NCBI GenBank assembly: GCA_034003955.1
Contig: JAVEXO010000081.1
Coordinates: 1-8,589, forward strand
Direction of reading: 5' to 3'
DNA length: 8,589 nucleotides
Origin: SZUA-370 sp034003955
GTDB lineage: Bacteria > Spirochaetota > Spirochaetia > Treponematales > UBA12059
Part shown: positions 7,150-8,589 of the stretch, piece after piece
How positions within the stretch are numbered: the stretch's first letter is position 1
Layout: every line of letters begins with the position of its first letter
Position numbers and translations under genes: made by a program
Notes under the pieces: generated by a model
The model's input: the letters and a program-made list of their open reading frames with translations, nothing else
Database searches by the model: none
What the model was told of the DNA's origin: nothing

Positions 7150-7178
7150 ATTCTAGGGTTAGCCGCCCTAAAAGTCAA
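7150..7178 (-). promoter_or_regulatory. Strong promoter-like sequence placed for a leaderless EIIA transcript
   Basis: On the minus strand, TTGACT (7178-7173), exactly 17 bases, then TAGAAT (7155-7150): five of six matches in each hexamer with ideal spacing, the best promoter match in the window. The A of the EIIA start codon (7143) is the seventh base after the -10, the usual initiation position. The predicted transcript therefore begins at or within a base or two of the ATG, consistent with the missing Shine-Dalgarno. Confidence 0.6.
7154..7170. promoter_or_regulatory. Hyphenated palindrome between the EIIA -35 and -10 (possible operator)
   Basis: TAGGG (7154-7158) and CCCTA (7166-7170) form a 5-7-5 inverted repeat filling most of the promoter spacer and touching the -10. 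A repressor or distorting activator could bind here. The arms are short, so chance cannot be excluded. Confidence 0.25.
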
Positions 7179-7196
7179 TTAAAGACCATTGATCGC

Positions 7197-8423
7197 CTAT
7201 ATAAAGTGGCGAATGTCCTTGGGCTGCACATAGCCTTCACTTGAAGCCACGGTTGCCACGACTGCCGACATGGATATGCCGTCAATAAAGGCGGCTATCA
7301 TGGCCAGAGGTAGCGCTATCGGCACCAGCAATATATACCCCGATTCAAATCCACGGCCATACGATGCGCATAGTGCGGTTAAGGCTACGATAGGACCCGA
7401 GCCTGGAGCAGCACCAAGGAGCAGGGCGGTAACGGGAACGCTCAATATCATCCAGAGTATGGCACTAGAGCCAAGGCCAAGGTTTGAGTATGAATTGAGT
7501 ATTGTTACGAAGGCTGTTGCCGTAACCATGGCTGTTCCAGCACGACCGACCGACAGGCTTATTGGTAGCGAGACGGCTCCAGCCCTTCTACGCACCCCGA
7601 GGCTTTCCTTGAGGTGTTTTGCCGCCACCCCTGCCTGAATATAGGAGTTGCCAGAGACGAGCCCGGCTATGGCGGGAGCTATGAGGGCGAATATAGTCTT
7701 GTACGGGTTCTTTTTCCTGTCGAGCAGCCAGAGCGCTAAGGGCAACAAGATGAGCACGACTATAGCCGTCTCAAAACCCAGGGCTCCGAACAGTGGGCCG
7801 AATACCGATAGACGTGGCGTCTTGTTGATTGAGACAACCCTGGCCATAGAGGCTACGATCAGGGGCAATGGAAGGAACTCCACGAAGAAACTGTTGATTT
7901 GCCACAGTATCCTTGATAGGGAGTCGAAGAAGGATACAGCCGGCTTTGTCGTAGACTTGTCATAGGCAAAGGCCACGCCCAGGATAAGCGCGAACAGGGA
8001 TGCAGGAAGTATGAAGTCGAATGACAGCAGGGTAGAGAAGGCATCCTGGGTAAAAAGTGAGGACAGGATGGCTAGGAAGCTTGGTACCGTACCTACATTA
8101 GCATTTGTTTCAGACGACAAAGGAATCCTGCCGGGAGAGAACAGGAAGGCTCCGGCCAGGCCTATAAGAGACAAGGCAAAAACCATCACTAACGAGTAGC
8201 CAGCCGTCTTAAGCCAGACGCGGTGCAGTCGTTTCTCCTCATGGAGTTCAAAGGCTGCTATGGCCACCGAGAAGAAGATGAGCGGGAGCAGGGTGTATTG
8301 ACCCATGTTCATGACAATGCCTGCTACAGAGCTTAGAAGGCTACCATCTCCGGCGGGAATGACCAGACCGGCGAGGAGGCCAACCAGGGTTGCTATTAGG
8401 TATTTGAGCCAAATCTTCATCAT
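7197..8423 (-). CDS. Divergent dicarboxylate/amino-acid:cation symporter (DAACS/SDF) family protein
   Basis: About 408 residues with many hydrophobic segments. The order of helices and re-entrant hairpins in the C-terminal half follows GltPh-type transporters: SGNS (257-260) at hairpin 1, then SLPISLSVGRAGTA (285-298) where the family has LP...NMDGTA, then APGSGP (339-344) at the hairpin 2 tip, then a last helix with Asp381. The fold is recognisable but key residues differ: NMDGT is GRAGT (293-297), and the substrate-binding Arg and Asn of the last helix are not seen. Substrate and ion coupling are therefore unknown, and Na+/glutamate symport should not be assumed. I start at the first of two ATGs (8423, 8420), where the family's N-terminal helix begins (MMKIWLKYLIATLVG). 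The frame extends 32 codons further to 8519, but that part lacks family character and a Shine-Dalgarno. No strong terminator separates the gene from EIIA. Confidence 0.8.
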   Translation of the reverse strand: MMKIWLKYLIATLVGLLAGLVIPAGDGSLLSSVAGIVMNMGQYTLLPLIFFSVAIAAFELHEEKRLHRVWLKTAGYSLVMVFALSLIGLAGAFLFSPGRIPLSSETNANVGTVPSFLAILSSLFTQDAFSTLLSFDFILPASLFALILGVAFAYDKSTTKPAVSFFDSLSRILWQINSFFVEFLPLPLIVASMARVVSINKTPRLSVFGPLFGALGFETAIVVLILLPLALWLLDRKKNPYKTIFALIAPAIAGLVSGNSYIQAGVAAKHLKESLGVRRRAGAVSLPISLSVGRAGTAMVTATAFVTILNSYSNLGLGSSAILWMILSVPVTALLLGAAPGSGPIVALTALCASYGRGFESGYILLVPIALPLAMIAAFIDGISMSAVVATVASSEGYVQPKDIRHFI

Positions 8424-8426
8424 CGG

Positions 8427-8456
8427 AGCATACCTGAGTGGACTTTGTGGCGTCAA
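8427..8456 (-). promoter_or_regulatory. Weak promoter candidate abutting the DAACS-family start
   Basis: TTGACG (8456-8451), 18 bases, TATGCT (8432-8427): five of six and four of six matches. The -10 ends 3 nt before the first ATG and the seventh base beyond it is the A of the second ATG (8420). Only a poor, distant AGG precedes these ATGs. A leaderless start at 8420 is possible but the evidence is weaker than for the EIIA gene. Confidence 0.25.
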
Positions 8457-8515
8457 GGAGACTAGTGTTACGAACCTTAGTGAAACCTTTCGGACATAAA
8501 GAGAGGGATACCTCT

Positions 8516-8589
8516 TCATGCAACCGCATACTTGGGCAAATCAGGCCGACGTGGAGTGCGATCAAATGGTTTGTATACACCTTTCCGCC
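8516..8589 (-). other. Window-edge segment; possible C-terminal tail of an upstream gene
   Basis: Reading in from the right edge on the minus strand, one frame is open for about 23 codons and ends at TGA (8518-8516), giving a basic, proline-containing tail (KPFDRTPRRPDLPKYAVA). The stop overlaps the ATG at 8519 as ATGA, the form often seen at coupled gene junctions. Another frame is open here too, so chance is a real alternative. Nothing else is recognised between 8424 and 8589. Confidence 0.2.

Noticed and set aside
8498..8515. Small hairpin on the minus strand (AGAGG, TATC, CCTCT followed by CTTTAT) as a terminator of an upstream gene
   Set aside because: The stem is only 5 bp and the T-run is interrupted, too weak to call.
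8341..8580. 79-codon minus-strand open frame at the right end
   Set aside because: It overlaps the coding start of the DAACS-family gene in another frame and shows no recognisable protein features.

Overview
The window is ordinary bacterial chromosome, gene-dense, at moderate G+C. It most likely comes from a spirochaete (Treponema/Spirochaeta-like), with moderate confidence. Supporting points are an 88-residue GroES encoded with no groEL beside it, a lipoprotein whose lipobox (F-S-G-C) is relaxed in the spirochaetal manner, and a stand-alone PTS EIIA with no sugar permease in view. AUA is also the commonest isoleucine codon in the gene I translated by hand. I see no tRNA, rRNA, CRISPR array, insertion sequence, integrase or phage gene.

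Layout, left to right. Bases 1-2650 (minus) hold the N-terminal 883 codons of an alpha-2-macroglobulin-like lipoprotein that runs off the left edge. Just upstream is a sodium:solute symporter gene (2732-4075, minus); the 81-bp gap contains a perfect 10-bp hairpin that buries the lipoprotein gene's Shine-Dalgarno. The symporter has a plausible promoter with a 16-bp-period direct repeat next to it, then a hairpin that probably ends ftsH. ftsH (4224-6152, minus) is complete and diverges from groES (6348-6614, plus, the only plus-strand gene) across a 195-bp promoter region. A perfect 16-bp-stem terminator separates groES from the convergent EIIA gene (6697-7143, minus). Upstream of that lies a divergent dicarboxylate/amino-acid:cation symporter-family gene (7197-8423, minus). 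The last 166 bases carry its upstream region and perhaps the tail of another gene.

How they fit together. The ftsH/groES pair is a proteostasis block: membrane protease plus co-chaperonin. EIIA with the DAACS-family transporter looks like a regulator and transporter pair, but each gene seems to have its own promoter and neither has a good Shine-Dalgarno. The EIIA promoter is placed so that its transcript would begin at or next to the ATG (leaderless). The sodium symporter and the macroglobulin lipoprotein are probably co-transcribed, with translation of the lipoprotein separately limited by the hairpin. Nothing here amounts to a clearly new multi-gene system. The points most worth checking are the RBS hairpin, the predicted leaderless EIIA transcript, and the DAACS-family protein that lacks the family's usual substrate and sodium residues.
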